DNA from: JAHJQZ01 sp963675235
Lineage (GTDB): Bacteria > Pseudomonadota > Alphaproteobacteria > Rhizobiales > Devosiaceae
DNA length: 64,000 nt
Direction of reading: 5' to 3'
Assembly (NCBI GenBank): GCA_963675235.2
Contig: CAXXFU010000002.1
Location: forward strand, 496,001-560,000
Each line of letters starts with the position of its first letter. The first letter of the stretch is position 1. Shown here in pieces: positions 43,793 through 53,073 of this stretch. The translations under genes and the position numbers were made by a program. The notes under the pieces were generated by a model. That model was not told the DNA's origin and did not search any database. It was given only the letters and a program-made list of their open reading frames with translations.

Positions 43793-44531
43793 TGCGCTTC
43801 TCCTCGATTTCGTGACCGATCAGACCTTGGTCGAACTCGCGTTCGCCGATCGGAATCCTGAAACCCTCACGCTTTCTGATGATGCAGCCCACAGGGCAGA
43901 CGTCGGCCGAAATGGCGTGGTCGGTGACGGCTGCGTCGGTGTGGGCCAGGTCCATGCCGTTGACGGCGACGCGGCGCTTGATGCCGCGGCCGACATAGCC
44001 GAACAGCCCCTTGCCGTCATTGTCCTGGGAAGCGCGAATGCAGCGGCCGCAGGAAATGCAGCGGTTGGTGTCGAGTGCGATATCGGGATGGGATGCATCC
44101 AGGTCGCGGTTCGGCTCCAGATAGGGGAACTTGGTCGTTTCGGTCATGTCGAGCCGGTAGGCCATGGCCTGCAGCTCGCAATTGCCGGACGCCTCGCACA
44201 TCGGGCAGAAGTGGTTGCCCTCGTGGAACAGCATCTCGACCAGGTCACGCCGCAGCTTGGAAAGGTAGGGCGTTTCCGATTCGACATTGGTGCCGGGGTT
44301 GGCCGGCTGGGTGCAGGCCGAGACGGAACGTCCGCCGACCTTGACCGTGCACACGCGGCACGAGCCCTGATGCCTCAGGCCTTCGTGGTCGCACAGCCGG
44401 GGAATGTAGATGCCGGCCTCGTCGGCGGCTTCCATGATGGTCTGGCCAGGTTGCGCCCGCACCTCGATACCATCGATGGTGAAGGTGAAGGTTGTGTCGC
44501 GCCTTGTGCCTGTGTCGCTGATAGCGCTCAT
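43785..44531 (-). CDS. hoxU: Diaphorase iron-sulfur subunit HoxU
   Basis: A 248-residue NuoG N-terminal-like protein. A [2Fe-2S] domain (PRLCDHEG, GSCRVCTV, SACTQ) is followed by the His-Cys3 motif HEGNHFCPMCEASGNCELQ and a third set (CISCGRCIRAS, DVCPVGC). It passes electrons between HoxF and HoxY. Overlaps hoxEF by four bases and hoxY by eight. Confidence 0.94.
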   Translation of the reverse strand: MSAISDTGTRRDTTFTFTIDGIEVRAQPGQTIMEAADEAGIYIPRLCDHEGLRHQGSCRVCTVKVGGRSVSACTQPANPGTNVESETPYLSKLRRDLVEMLFHEGNHFCPMCEASGNCELQAMAYRLDMTETTKFPYLEPNRDLDASHPDIALDTNRCISCGRCIRASQDNDGKGLFGYVGRGIKRRVAVNGMDLAHTDAAVTDHAISADVCPVGCIIRKREGFRIPIGEREFDQGLIGHEIEEKRNA

Positions 44532-46396
44532 TTGGAGTAATCCTTGTCAAAGATGTAGGAGCGGCGCTTGGCAATCTTGCGCGCGCCGTCGATCGCCGAC
44601 TGGATGTCGAACGTGTCCCTGATGCCGTTCTTGTTCGCCTTGGTCATGGTCGAATAGATCAGCGGGAAGCTCTTGAGCGTCGTCAGAACCGGGTTCGGCG
44701 CCGTGATGCCGAGACCGCAACGTGAAGTCTCGATGATCGTGGAGCTGAGATCCCTGAGGTATTCGATGTCCTCCGGATTGGCGAGGCCCTTGCGGAACTT
44801 GGCGATGGCCTTCTGAAGGAAGACGTTGCCGACCCGGCAGGGGGTGCAGTAGCCGCAGCTCTCGTGCACGAAGAAGGACATGTAGTATTCGACGATCTCG
44901 AGAATGTTGCGAGATGCGTTGAAGATGATGACGGCGCCACCGGTGGCGAGATCATCGAAGGTCAACTTCCTGTCGAAGCTGTCGCGGCCGATCATGGTGC
45001 CGGACGGTCCGCCGACCTGGACGGCCGCCGCATCTTCGGCGCCGACGATCCGGAGCAGCTCCCAGATCGAATGGCCATAAGGCAGCTCGTAGATGCCGGG
45101 GTTGAGGCAGTCGCCCGAAACCGAGAAGAGCTTGGTACCGTGGCTGCCTTCGGTGCCGAGGTCGAAGAACCACTTGGCGCCCTTATCGAGAATGCGGGCG
45201 GCGTGGCAGAAGGTCTCGACATTGTTGACGACCGTCGGATAGCCGAGATAGCCGCGCTGGACCGGGAAGGGCGGACGGGTCTTGGGTTCGCCCGGCAGGC
45301 CCTCGCAGGACGAGATCAGCGCGCCTTCCTCACCGCAGACATAAGCGCCGGCGCCGAGCTGGATGCGGATATCGAAATGGAAGTTCCTGATGCCCATGAT
45401 CTCCTTGCCGAGAAGGCTGTGAGACCGGCGTTCCTCGAGAACCTGCTCGAGAAGGGGCTGCAGATATTCGTATTCGCCGCGCAGGTAGATGATGCCTTCC
45501 CTGGCGCCGACGGCGCGGGCGGCGATGGTCATGCCTTCGATGAGAAGGTGCGGACGTTCGGTCAGAAGCGCGCGGTCCTTGAAGGTCCCGGGCTCGCCTT
45601 CGTCGGCGTTGCAGATGATAAAGCGCCGTTCGGCCTCACCGCCGGCGGCAAAGCGCCACTTGCGGCCGGTGACGAAACCGGCACCGCCACAGCCCCTCAG
45701 ACCGCTCTCCTCAACGGTCGTGATGATCTGGGTCGGCGTGATCGAAAGCGCCTTGGCAAGGCCGGCGTCCATCGGAACCGGGCCGAGCAGGGATTCGCCG
45801 GCATGGCGGATGTTGTTGGCGACCATTCGGGTGGCGCGCTCATGCGCGGACGACGGTGTGAAGCCGGGAACGGCGATCTTTTCGGGGGTTTCGCCGCCCT
45901 TGAGGGCCATAGCCACGTCATGCGCCTTCTCCGGCGTCAGCTTGGTGATGACAACGTCGTTGATCATCGCCGCCGGGGCCTGGTCGCACATGCCGATGCA
46001 GGGGGTGTATTCGAGCGAGAACTCGCCGTCGGCGGAAGTTTCGCCGACCGAGATGCCGAGAGCGTTCTCGAACTCCTCCACGACATCGTCGAGACCGGAG
46101 AACCGGTCGATGATGTCGTCGCACAGCCGGATTGTCACCTTGCCGCGCGGTTCGAGCGAGAAGAACGAGTAGAAACTCGCCACACCCTCGACCTGGATAC
46201 GTGACAGATCGGTCGCCTCGGCGATCGCTTCCATCGTTTCGGGGGAGATCCAGCGGTAGCGTTTCTGGATCGTCAGCAGGATGTCCATCATCCTGTGTCT
46301 GTCATTGCCGTATTCGGCGCAGATTTCTAGAACCGCCTCCTTTGGAGCCGGGGGGGCATTTACAGTTTGGGGGGACTTTGAGGTTTCAACATCCAT
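44528..46396 (-). CDS. hoxF: NADH-binding diaphorase subunit, HoxE-HoxF fusion
   Basis: A 622-residue protein. The N-terminal 170 residues are NuoE/HoxE-like. The rest is NuoF-like, with the FMN and NADH loop GRGC-type GLRGCGGAGFVTGRKW, ICNADEGEPGTFKDR, GAGAYVCGEEGALISS, and the [4Fe-4S] motif CGYCTPCR with CGLG near the end. In the NuoE part, ligands expected as C-x4-C-x35-C-x3-C appear as Cys92, Asp97, Cys133 and Cys137, so one Cys is Asp. GGAGAGAAG is the ribosome binding site. It is the first gene of the hox-hyp run. Confidence 0.94.
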   Translation of the reverse strand: MDVETSKSPQTVNAPPAPKEAVLEICAEYGNDRHRMMDILLTIQKRYRWISPETMEAIAEATDLSRIQVEGVASFYSFFSLEPRGKVTIRLCDDIIDRFSGLDDVVEEFENALGISVGETSADGEFSLEYTPCIGMCDQAPAAMINDVVITKLTPEKAHDVAMALKGGETPEKIAVPGFTPSSAHERATRMVANNIRHAGESLLGPVPMDAGLAKALSITPTQIITTVEESGLRGCGGAGFVTGRKWRFAAGGEAERRFIICNADEGEPGTFKDRALLTERPHLLIEGMTIAARAVGAREGIIYLRGEYEYLQPLLEQVLEERRSHSLLGKEIMGIRNFHFDIRIQLGAGAYVCGEEGALISSCEGLPGEPKTRPPFPVQRGYLGYPTVVNNVETFCHAARILDKGAKWFFDLGTEGSHGTKLFSVSGDCLNPGIYELPYGHSIWELLRIVGAEDAAAVQVGGPSGTMIGRDSFDRKLTFDDLATGGAVIIFNASRNILEIVEYYMSFFVHESCGYCTPCRVGNVFLQKAIAKFRKGLANPEDIEYLRDLSSTIIETSRCGLGITAPNPVLTTLKSFPLIYSTMTKANKNGIRDTFDIQSAIDGARKIAKRRSYIFDKDYSK

Positions 46397-46898
46397 CTCT
46401 TCTCTCCAGCTCCACTCACTAAAAGCGGATCAGCAGGCTCCGGATTATGCGACCTATTTGAAGGGTCATAGGCGCGGTTTGCAATGGCAAATTGACCAAG
46501 GGGAATCGACACGCTGAGCATGCCTGGGCAACCGGTAGGAACGGGCTGCATGTAACCGAGGTCAAATCCCTGAAACTTATTGTTATTTTGCTGTCGCCAT
46601 TCGTTTCCGGGTCAATGCTTTTTGGCCCTTGCAGCCTAGCGTGCGCCGGTTTTGGCGACAATATGCCACGAGCGCGCAGGGCGCCCGTAAGCCATTGTTT
46701 GACAATGGAATATTCGAATACCGGCATATCGGATGGCAATAGCGCTGAAACGCCCGTTTCCGGGGCGTTTCGGGCGCTTGCGAAATCGTCCTGCCAGCCA
46801 ATAGGACGTTCGGCGCAGGTGCCGAACGGCGCAGGCATTTCCTCCCTCGTGCCGACCCTCCTGCCGGCTACGTCCTCAATGCGAATCGGCTCCGGCTC
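46397..46898. other. 502-base intergenic region between hoxF and the [FeFe] hydrogenase gene
   Basis: It should hold the hoxF promoter, though I cannot point to a convincing one, and no TTG-N8-CAA box is present. CCATTGT and ACAATGG (46692-46708) form a 7-base hairpin. GAAACGCCC (46747-46755) and GGGCGTTTC (46763-46771) form a perfect 9-base hairpin 128 bases after the hydA stop with no T-run. No gene is supported. Confidence 0.5.
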
Positions 46899-48758
46899 CT
46901 AGTAGATCATCGTGCTCATCTTGACGTCGTCCCACACCTCCTTGACCGAGCGCTGAAGCCTGCGGCGGCGATCGGAATAATGGGTGTGCAGGAGCTTGTG
47001 CGCCAATTCGGAATTGGGTGCTTCCAGGAAGTCCTTGTACAGGGCCTTGACCTGCTCGTTGTTGTGGGACTGCCGGACCGTCTTCTGGCGGTCGACATTG
47101 TAGATGGTTTCGCGCCGCGCCATGGCGTTGGGCAGATAGGCCTTCTTGGACCTCAGCGATCCGCCGCCGTCGACGCAACCGCCGGGGCAGGCCATGACTT
47201 CGATGAAGTCGTAGTCGGCTTCGCCCTTGCGGATCTTTTCGACCAGCTTGCGGGTGTCGCCAAGCCCGTGGACCATGGCGACCTTGACCTCGCCGAACGG
47301 ACCGCCGAGATCGACGGTGGCCTCACGCACGCCTTCGAAGCCGCGAAGCTGGGTCAGCTCGATGTCGTCGAGTTCCTTGCCGTTGACGACCGCGTAGATG
47401 GTGCGCACCGCCGCTTCCATGACGCCGCCGGTGGTACCGAAAATGGCGCCGGCGCCCGAGAATTCGCTCATGTACGGATTGTCGAATTCCGAAGGTTCGA
47501 GTTCGGGCAGATTGATGCCCTCGCGACGAAGCAGACGCGCGAATTCGCGGGTCGTCAGCACGACGTCGGTTTCCGGCAAGCCGTCAATCTGCAATTGCGG
47601 GCGGACCGCCTCGTCCTTCTTGGCCGTGCACGGCATGATCGAGATCACCCTGACCTTTTCTGCCGGTACGCCGATCTTTTTGGGCAGATAGGTCTTGGCC
47701 AGCGTCGACAGCACCTGTTGCGGCGACTTGGTCGAGCTGAGGTGCGGCAGGATGTCGGGATAGTGGATCTCGGCGAAATTGATCCAGCCCGGGCAGCAGG
47801 ACGTGAAGGTCGGCTTCTGTCCGCTCTTGAGGCGTTCGAGAAGCTCGATGCCTTCCTCCATAATGACGACGTCCGCCGCGAAATTGGTGTCGAGCACGAT
47901 GTCGACGCCGATCTTGCGGCAGGCGGCGATGACATGGCCCTGCACATTGGTGCCCGGCGCCATGCCGAATTCCTCACCGAAGGCGACGCGCACCGCCGGA
48001 GCGAACTGCACGACCGTGGTGATCTCGGGGTCGTAGATGAAATCGAGCGCCTTGTCGGTCTCGTCGCGTTCGCCGAGCGCGCCGGTCGGGCACACGAGAA
48101 CGCACTGACCGCAGCTGACACACAGCGAATTGGCCTGGTCGCCGCCGCCACGCAGTTCGACGAGCCGTTCGACACCGGTTTCCGACATCATCAGGGCATC
48201 GACGCCCTGGAAATAGCGGCATACGGCAACGCAGCGCTGGCATCTGACGCAGCGCGTCATGTCGCGGATGATGGCTGGAGAGGAATTGTCGATTGGCCGC
48301 GCCTCGGTGCGGGCCCGGTCGAAGAAGCGGTTTTCCCGCAAGCCCACGAACTGGGCCAGGTCCTGCAATTCGCAGTCGCCGTGGCGGATGCAGGTGGCGC
48401 AATCCTGCAGATGGTCGGCCATCAGCAGTTCGACCTGCAGCTTCTGCATGTCGCGCACCTGCTTGGTGCGGGTGTCGACCATCATGCCTTCGCGCACCGG
48501 CGTGTTGCAGGAGGTGACGACCTGGTGTTTCGACTTGCCCGGCTCGAAGATGTCGACGACACAGACGCGGCAGGTGCCCGGCGTGTGGTCGATATCGTCC
48601 AGTTCGCAAAGCGTCGGGATGTAGAGATCGTGCCGGCGGGCGACCGACAGGATGGGCTCGTTCTCGAACCCCCTGCAGGCCTTGCCGTTGATCGTCACCG
48701 AGATCGTGGCCTCGGCCGGATCGCGCGCGTAGAAATTGGTTTTTTCGGTGGTGCACAT
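46899..48758 (-). CDS. hydA: [FeFe] hydrogenase catalytic subunit (HydA, group A)
   Basis: A 619-residue iron-only hydrogenase. In order: [2Fe-2S] (Cys51, 63, 66, 84), His-Cys3 [4Fe-4S] (His116, Cys120, 123, 129), two ferredoxin clusters (Cys170-180 and Cys213-223), the H-cluster domain, and a C-terminal small-subunit-like part. H-cluster ligands are complete: TSCCPGW (Cys322, proton-relay Cys321), MPCTAKKDE (Cys377) and EVMACPGGC (Cys524, Cys528). The last motif then reads GGGSL rather than GGGQP. ATG 48758 is two bases after the NuoF-GltD fusion. H-cluster assembly needs HydE, HydF and HydG, which are not in the window. Confidence 0.95.
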   Translation of the reverse strand: MCTTEKTNFYARDPAEATISVTINGKACRGFENEPILSVARRHDLYIPTLCELDDIDHTPGTCRVCVVDIFEPGKSKHQVVTSCNTPVREGMMVDTRTKQVRDMQKLQVELLMADHLQDCATCIRHGDCELQDLAQFVGLRENRFFDRARTEARPIDNSSPAIIRDMTRCVRCQRCVAVCRYFQGVDALMMSETGVERLVELRGGGDQANSLCVSCGQCVLVCPTGALGERDETDKALDFIYDPEITTVVQFAPAVRVAFGEEFGMAPGTNVQGHVIAACRKIGVDIVLDTNFAADVVIMEEGIELLERLKSGQKPTFTSCCPGWINFAEIHYPDILPHLSSTKSPQQVLSTLAKTYLPKKIGVPAEKVRVISIMPCTAKKDEAVRPQLQIDGLPETDVVLTTREFARLLRREGINLPELEPSEFDNPYMSEFSGAGAIFGTTGGVMEAAVRTIYAVVNGKELDDIELTQLRGFEGVREATVDLGGPFGEVKVAMVHGLGDTRKLVEKIRKGEADYDFIEVMACPGGCVDGGGSLRSKKAYLPNAMARRETIYNVDRQKTVRQSHNNEQVKALYKDFLEAPNSELAHKLLHTHYSDRRRRLQRSVKEVWDDVKMSTMIY

Positions 48759-48760
48759 GA

Positions 48761-50758
48761 TCAGGCCGCTCCTTCGGGAATGGAATGCTCGGTCACAACG
48801 GAATAGATGCGGTAGCAGCGCATGCAGCGTTGGGCCTCGGCATAGGCGTCCTTCTCGCTGATGGTTTGTTCCACCTCCTCGAACATGTGCTTTCTGAGCT
48901 CGGGATCGAGCTCGGGATTGTGCACACGGTATTCGTTCCTGACCGGCGTTTCGACGACGTCGTCGGCGACGAAACCATTGTCCTTGATGAGCTGGCGCAT
49001 GCGCGACCGCTTGAAGAAGCGCGACGTGCCGAGCTGGATCCAGTCGTTGATATTGCGCGCCGCCTTGAGGCCGGCGGCCATGGCGTAAATAAGCGTTGAG
49101 GGACCGGTCACGCAGTCGCCGCCGGCGAACACGCCGGGGCGGGATGTCGACAGTGCCCAGTCCGTCTCGACCGTACGCCACCTGTTGAGTTCCACGCCGT
49201 CGCTTTCGATCAGCTCGGAGTTTTCGACCTGCTGGCCGATGGCGGCGATGATCGTGTCGCAGGGCATCGTGTACTCGGAGCCGGGAATGGGCCGGACCTT
49301 GCGACGCCCGGAATCGTCCGGTTCGGTCTGTTCCATCCTGACCATTTCAACGCCGACCACCTTGCCGTTCTCGGTGATGATCCGGGTCGGGTTGGTCAGG
49401 GTATGGAACTGGATGCCTTCGTGGTCGGCCGCGACCAGTTCCTCGTGGTCGGCCGGCATGTCGTCGCGGGTGCGCCGGTAAACGACGTGAACGTTGTCGG
49501 CGCCGAGGCGCAGGGCGGAGCGCACGCAGTCCATGGCGACATTGCCGCCGCCGACGACGATGACCTCGCCTTTCATGGCAAGTTTTTCAATGCCGTCCAC
49601 GTGGTCGTGGACCTTCAGCAGGAAATCGATGCCGCTGTAATAGCCGTCGCGGGCCTTGTCCTCGTTTTCGACGCCCATCTGCGTGCCTTGCTGGCAACCC
49701 AGGCCGAGGAACACCGCCTTGTAGCCCTGGGCGAACAGGTCATCGATGGTGAAATCGCGTCCGAGCGCCTGGCCGAACAGGAACTTGCCGCCCAGTTCGA
49801 CTATGATGTCGGTTTCAAGTCCCAGCGTGTCCTTGGGCAGGCGGTAGCTCGGGATGCCGATCTGCGCCATGCCGCCAGCCTGATCGGACTTCTCGAAGAC
49901 ATCGACGTGATAGCCATGCAAAAGGAGGTGATAGGCGGCGGAGATGCCGGCCGGGCCGGCGCCGATCACCGCGACCTTCATGCCGTCCGCGAGCGGCTTG
50001 GTGATCATGTCGCGGGAAAACTTGAGAGCATTCGGCCCTTTTTGCTGATCGGCGACATAGCGTTTGAGGATCTTGATGCCGACCGCCTCGTCGACGAATT
50101 TGCGCCGGCAGGCCAGTTCGCAATAGCGGACGCAGACACGGCCGCAGGTCGCCGCCATCGGGTATTTCTGCAAGAGCACGCCGAGGGAGTTCTCCGGCTT
50201 GCCGTCGCGGATATAGTCGATATAGCGCGGCACGTTGACCTTGGACGGGCAGGCTTCGATGCACGGCGCGGTCATGTAGGCCATGCCGTGCTGGGCCTTG
50301 ATCGGCCGGTGGTCGGCCACCTCTTTTTCTATCCGGTCGCGGAAATTGTGGATTGCATCGAGAAGCGCAATCGAACAGGTCTGCCCGAGGCCGCAGAGCG
50401 AGGTCGTCTTCATCTGCTGGCCGAGCATTTCGATGTCGTCGAAATCGAGTGGCGAGTCGAGGCCGCGCCGCATCTTGTCGAGCGCGTCGCGCACCAGCAC
50501 CGTGCCCATGCGGCAGGGTGTGCAGGCGCCGCACGATTGCTCGGCGGCCTTTTCCATGTAGCGGTAAAGCGCGTCGACCAGACTGACCTTGTCGTCGAAG
50601 ACGAAAAAGCCGCGATCGCCGAAAAAGGCGCGGATCGCGTTGCCGTCATCGAACTCGTCGAATTTCTTCAGTTCGGAGAGGGGGGAATCGGGGGGGATTT
50701 TGCGGTTTTGTGCGTCATGGACGACCCCGTCCCAAACGCCGAATGCAACTTGTGCCAT
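48761..50758 (-). CDS. NuoF C-terminal iron-sulfur domain fused to GltD-like NADPH oxidoreductase
   Basis: A 665-residue fusion. Residues 1-150 resemble the NuoF/HydB C-terminal iron-sulfur part (SCGACTPCRMGT, SLCGLGQTC) without the FMN/NADH domain. From about residue 160 it is a glutamate-synthase-small-subunit-like flavoprotein: Cys-rich APCIEACPSKV and CGRVCVRYCELAC, FAD loop VIGAGPAGISAAYHLLL, NADPH loop GGGNVAMDCVRSALRLGA and YRRTRDDMPA. It would link NAD(P)H to the hydrogenase, matching the described glutamate-synthase-linked (A2) [FeFe] hydrogenase group. ATG 50758 has GAGG upstream. It leads the hydA operon. Confidence 0.9.
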   Translation of the reverse strand: MAQVAFGVWDGVVHDAQNRKIPPDSPLSELKKFDEFDDGNAIRAFFGDRGFFVFDDKVSLVDALYRYMEKAAEQSCGACTPCRMGTVLVRDALDKMRRGLDSPLDFDDIEMLGQQMKTTSLCGLGQTCSIALLDAIHNFRDRIEKEVADHRPIKAQHGMAYMTAPCIEACPSKVNVPRYIDYIRDGKPENSLGVLLQKYPMAATCGRVCVRYCELACRRKFVDEAVGIKILKRYVADQQKGPNALKFSRDMITKPLADGMKVAVIGAGPAGISAAYHLLLHGYHVDVFEKSDQAGGMAQIGIPSYRLPKDTLGLETDIIVELGGKFLFGQALGRDFTIDDLFAQGYKAVFLGLGCQQGTQMGVENEDKARDGYYSGIDFLLKVHDHVDGIEKLAMKGEVIVVGGGNVAMDCVRSALRLGADNVHVVYRRTRDDMPADHEELVAADHEGIQFHTLTNPTRIITENGKVVGVEMVRMEQTEPDDSGRRKVRPIPGSEYTMPCDTIIAAIGQQVENSELIESDGVELNRWRTVETDWALSTSRPGVFAGGDCVTGPSTLIYAMAAGLKAARNINDWIQLGTSRFFKRSRMRQLIKDNGFVADDVVETPVRNEYRVHNPELDPELRKHMFEEVEQTISEKDAYAEAQRCMRCYRIYSVVTEHSIPEGAA

Positions 50759-50914
50759 TGCTGACCTCGATCCTGCTGGCATAGGCAGTGGAGCCAAGGT
50801 CCCCCCACTCCTTTTCGGCATCCTTCTCTTCCGGAAGGAATCATGCCCGCAAAGAAGCTCTCGCACGGTCCACGAAATGTGGTTCCGGATTAGCTGAACT
50901 CGGCGCAGTACTCC

Positions 50915-50928
50915 TTGCGCTGGATCAA
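50915..50928. promoter_or_regulatory. FNR/FixK-like box towards the hydrogenase operon
   Basis: TTGCGCTGGATCAA; on the minus strand it reads TTGA-N6-GCAA, matching the FixK2 consensus TTG(A/C)-N6-(T/G)CAA. It lies 157 bases upstream of the NuoF-GltD start. A weak TAATCC is at a suitable -10 distance. Confidence 0.6.
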
Positions 50929-51026
50929 GACTTGAAGCGGCTTGTCCTTGATTTATATACGATTATGCGAATATTGAATTGTTGTTTCTTCTGGCGGCTA
51001 TCCGTGAATTCGGCTGGCGGTTTTGC

Positions 51027-51066
51027 TTGCGATGGATCAAGGAAAAGCGCGGGCGATATCTATATT
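51027..51066 (+). promoter_or_regulatory. FNR/FixK-like box with -10 element towards the ABC transporter
   Basis: TTGCGATGGATCAA (51027-51040) is a near-copy of the box at 50915. TATATT (51061-51066) follows with its position about 30 bases from the box centre, as in class II FNR/FixK-activated promoters. The transcript would begin near 51074, leaving about 205 bases of leader before the binding-protein gene. Confidence 0.6.
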
Positions 51067-51279
51067 GGACAAATTTCGTTGAGTATGGCGTGGTCGCCGA
51101 AAGGCCGGTTGATCCTTTCCACGGGAGGTGGGAAGAAAGAAAGTACCGGAATTTCAAATGCCTGCGCCAAAGATGTCCTGGTGAAATCCGCGTTCGAGCG
51201 TCCAAAGCGCCGATGGCGACGGGATCGCACGGGCAGGGGGGAGAGAACTGGTAAACTGGCTCCAAAAGGAACTCTCCCG

Positions 51280-52290
51280 ATGACACATGCCGCCACCGCA
51301 ACGCTGTCCCGCCGCCATTTTCTGACCGGCCTCGGTCTTGCCGGCGCCGCCAGCCTGATGCCGATGACCAGGCCATTTGCGGCCAGCCTTAGCGATCCCC
51401 TAACGATCTGGGGCATTCCGGCTTCGCCCTCGGCGGTCTTTGCCCGGGCGGTGGCTTCGGGTGCGCTCGATTCGATTGCGCCCGCCACGAAATTCGACAT
51501 CTGGAAATCGACCGACCAGATGCGGGCCGGGATCGCCACAGGCGATTTCAAACTGTTCGCCACCTCGACCTATGCCGCCTCCAATTTCTACAATCGGGGC
51601 GCCGGCACCCGCATGGTCAATGTCGTCACCTGGGGTGTGCTCTATGTGATGGCGCGCGACGAATCGATCACGCGGATCGAGGATCTCGCCGGCAAGACCA
51701 TTCTCAATTCCAACAAGAACGAAGCGCCCGACCTGATCTTCCGCCTCGTGCTCAAATGGGCCGGGCTCGATCCCGACAAGGACGTGAACATCGAATATGT
51801 CGGTTCGCCGGCCGAGGAAGTGCCGCTTTTCCTCAGCGGTCGCGCCGATGTCGCCGTCATGCACGAGCCGGCCTCGACGGCGGCGTTGATGAAAGCCAGG
51901 GCGGAAGGTATCCCGCTGTTCCGTGCCTTCGATGTCACTGAGGTCTACGGCAAGTATACCGGCCGTGGTCCGCGTATTCCGCAGGTCGGGCTGGCTGTCA
52001 GCGAGGCGTTCCTCGAGGAACACGAGGATATCGTCCGCGCCACCCACGAGGCTTGCGTCGATGCGGGCAAGTGGGTTCTGGAAAATCCGGCCGAAGCCGG
52101 CGTTCTGTCCGCCGAAACCCTGCCTTTGCCGGCGCCGGTCATTGCCAACTCCTTGCCTTTCGTGCATCTCGACGTCAAGACAGCGAAGGAATCGCGCGCT
52201 GATATCGAGGCCTATTTCGATCTGCTCATCGAGCTCGATCCCGGCATCGTCGGAGGCAAGAAGCCGGATTCCGGATTCTACTGGGGCTAG
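51280..52290 (+). CDS. NitT/TauT-type ABC transporter substrate-binding protein (Tat-exported)
   Basis: A 336-residue periplasmic receptor. The leader TLSRRHFLTGLGLAGAASLMP has a twin-arginine motif. The mature part has the SsuA/TauA-like layout (LTIWGIPASPSAVFARAV, RIEDLAGKTILNSNKNEAPD, GRADVAVMHEPAS). The ligand is not readable. An in-frame reading starting further 5' adds residues with no homology; ATG 51280 is taken because the Tat motif starts there. It is divergent from the [FeFe] hydrogenase operon with a shared control region. Confidence 0.9.
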   Translation: MTHAATATLSRRHFLTGLGLAGAASLMPMTRPFAASLSDPLTIWGIPASPSAVFARAVASGALDSIAPATKFDIWKSTDQMRAGIATGDFKLFATSTYAASNFYNRGAGTRMVNVVTWGVLYVMARDESITRIEDLAGKTILNSNKNEAPDLIFRLVLKWAGLDPDKDVNIEYVGSPAEEVPLFLSGRADVAVMHEPASTAALMKARAEGIPLFRAFDVTEVYGKYTGRGPRIPQVGLAVSEAFLEEHEDIVRATHEACVDAGKWVLENPAEAGVLSAETLPLPAPVIANSLPFVHLDVKTAKESRADIEAYFDLLIELDPGIVGGKKPDSGFYWG

Positions 52291-52293
52291 GGT

Positions 52294-53073
52294 TTGGCAC
52301 AAGAAAAACCGCAGCGCGCGGCCTGGGGCTATGGCCTTGTCGGCATCGCGCTGCTTCTCGGTCTCTGGGAATGGGGACACCACGCCTATGGGGCGCTGGT
52401 GCTGCCTTCGCTTGCCGATACCGGGCAAACCCTCATCGCCATGATTGCCGACGGCAAGGTCGGTCCGGCACTGTGGGAAACGGCAGGCAATTCGGCCATG
52501 GGCTGGATCGTCGGCGTTATTGCCGGCGCCATCGCGGGTACGCTGGCGGGCCTGCGCGACGGTGTGCGCCTGACCTTGCAGCCCATCGCCATCATCCTTC
52601 TCGGCGTCCCGGCCATCGCCTGGATCGTTCTGGCTCTCTTGTGGTTCGGCGGACGCTGGGCAGTGGTCTTCACCGTCGGCGTCGCCATCGCACCCATTGT
52701 TTTCGCTGCCGCGGTGCAGGGTGCCCGCAGTCTCGATGGCGAGCTGGCGCGCATGGCGCGGGCCTTTCGCGCCCCGTTCTCGGCCATGGCGGCCGATGTC
52801 TATGGCCCGCACATGTTCAGCTACCTGTTTCCGGCGTTGGCGACGACGCTGGCCATGAGCTGGAAGATTTCGGTGATGGCGGAACTGCTGAGCGGATCGG
52901 GCGGCATCGGCGACGGCATCGCCACGGCGCGGGCCCAGGTCGACACGGCGGCGACAATGGCGTGGATCGTTGTCGTCGTCTGCGTGCTGGTGGTGGTCGA
53001 TCACCTGGTTCTGCGCACCATGCAGAACCGCATGGAGCTGTGGCGCCTCGACGACAAGGGCCGGCGCTCATGA
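52294..53073 (+). CDS. NitT/TauT-type ABC transporter permease
   Basis: A 259-residue inner-membrane protein with about six helices (SsuC/TauC type). The cytoplasmic loop that contacts the ATPase is near LARMARAFRAPFSAMAADVYGPHM. The start is a TTG at 52294, three bases after the binding-protein stop; no closer ATG exists at the N-terminal helix. Its stop overlaps the ATPase start as ATGA. Confidence 0.9.
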   Translation: MAQEKPQRAAWGYGLVGIALLLGLWEWGHHAYGALVLPSLADTGQTLIAMIADGKVGPALWETAGNSAMGWIVGVIAGAIAGTLAGLRDGVRLTLQPIAIILLGVPAIAWIVLALLWFGGRWAVVFTVGVAIAPIVFAAAVQGARSLDGELARMARAFRAPFSAMAADVYGPHMFSYLFPALATTLAMSWKISVMAELLSGSGGIGDGIATARAQVDTAATMAWIVVVVCVLVVVDHLVLRTMQNRMELWRLDDKGRRS

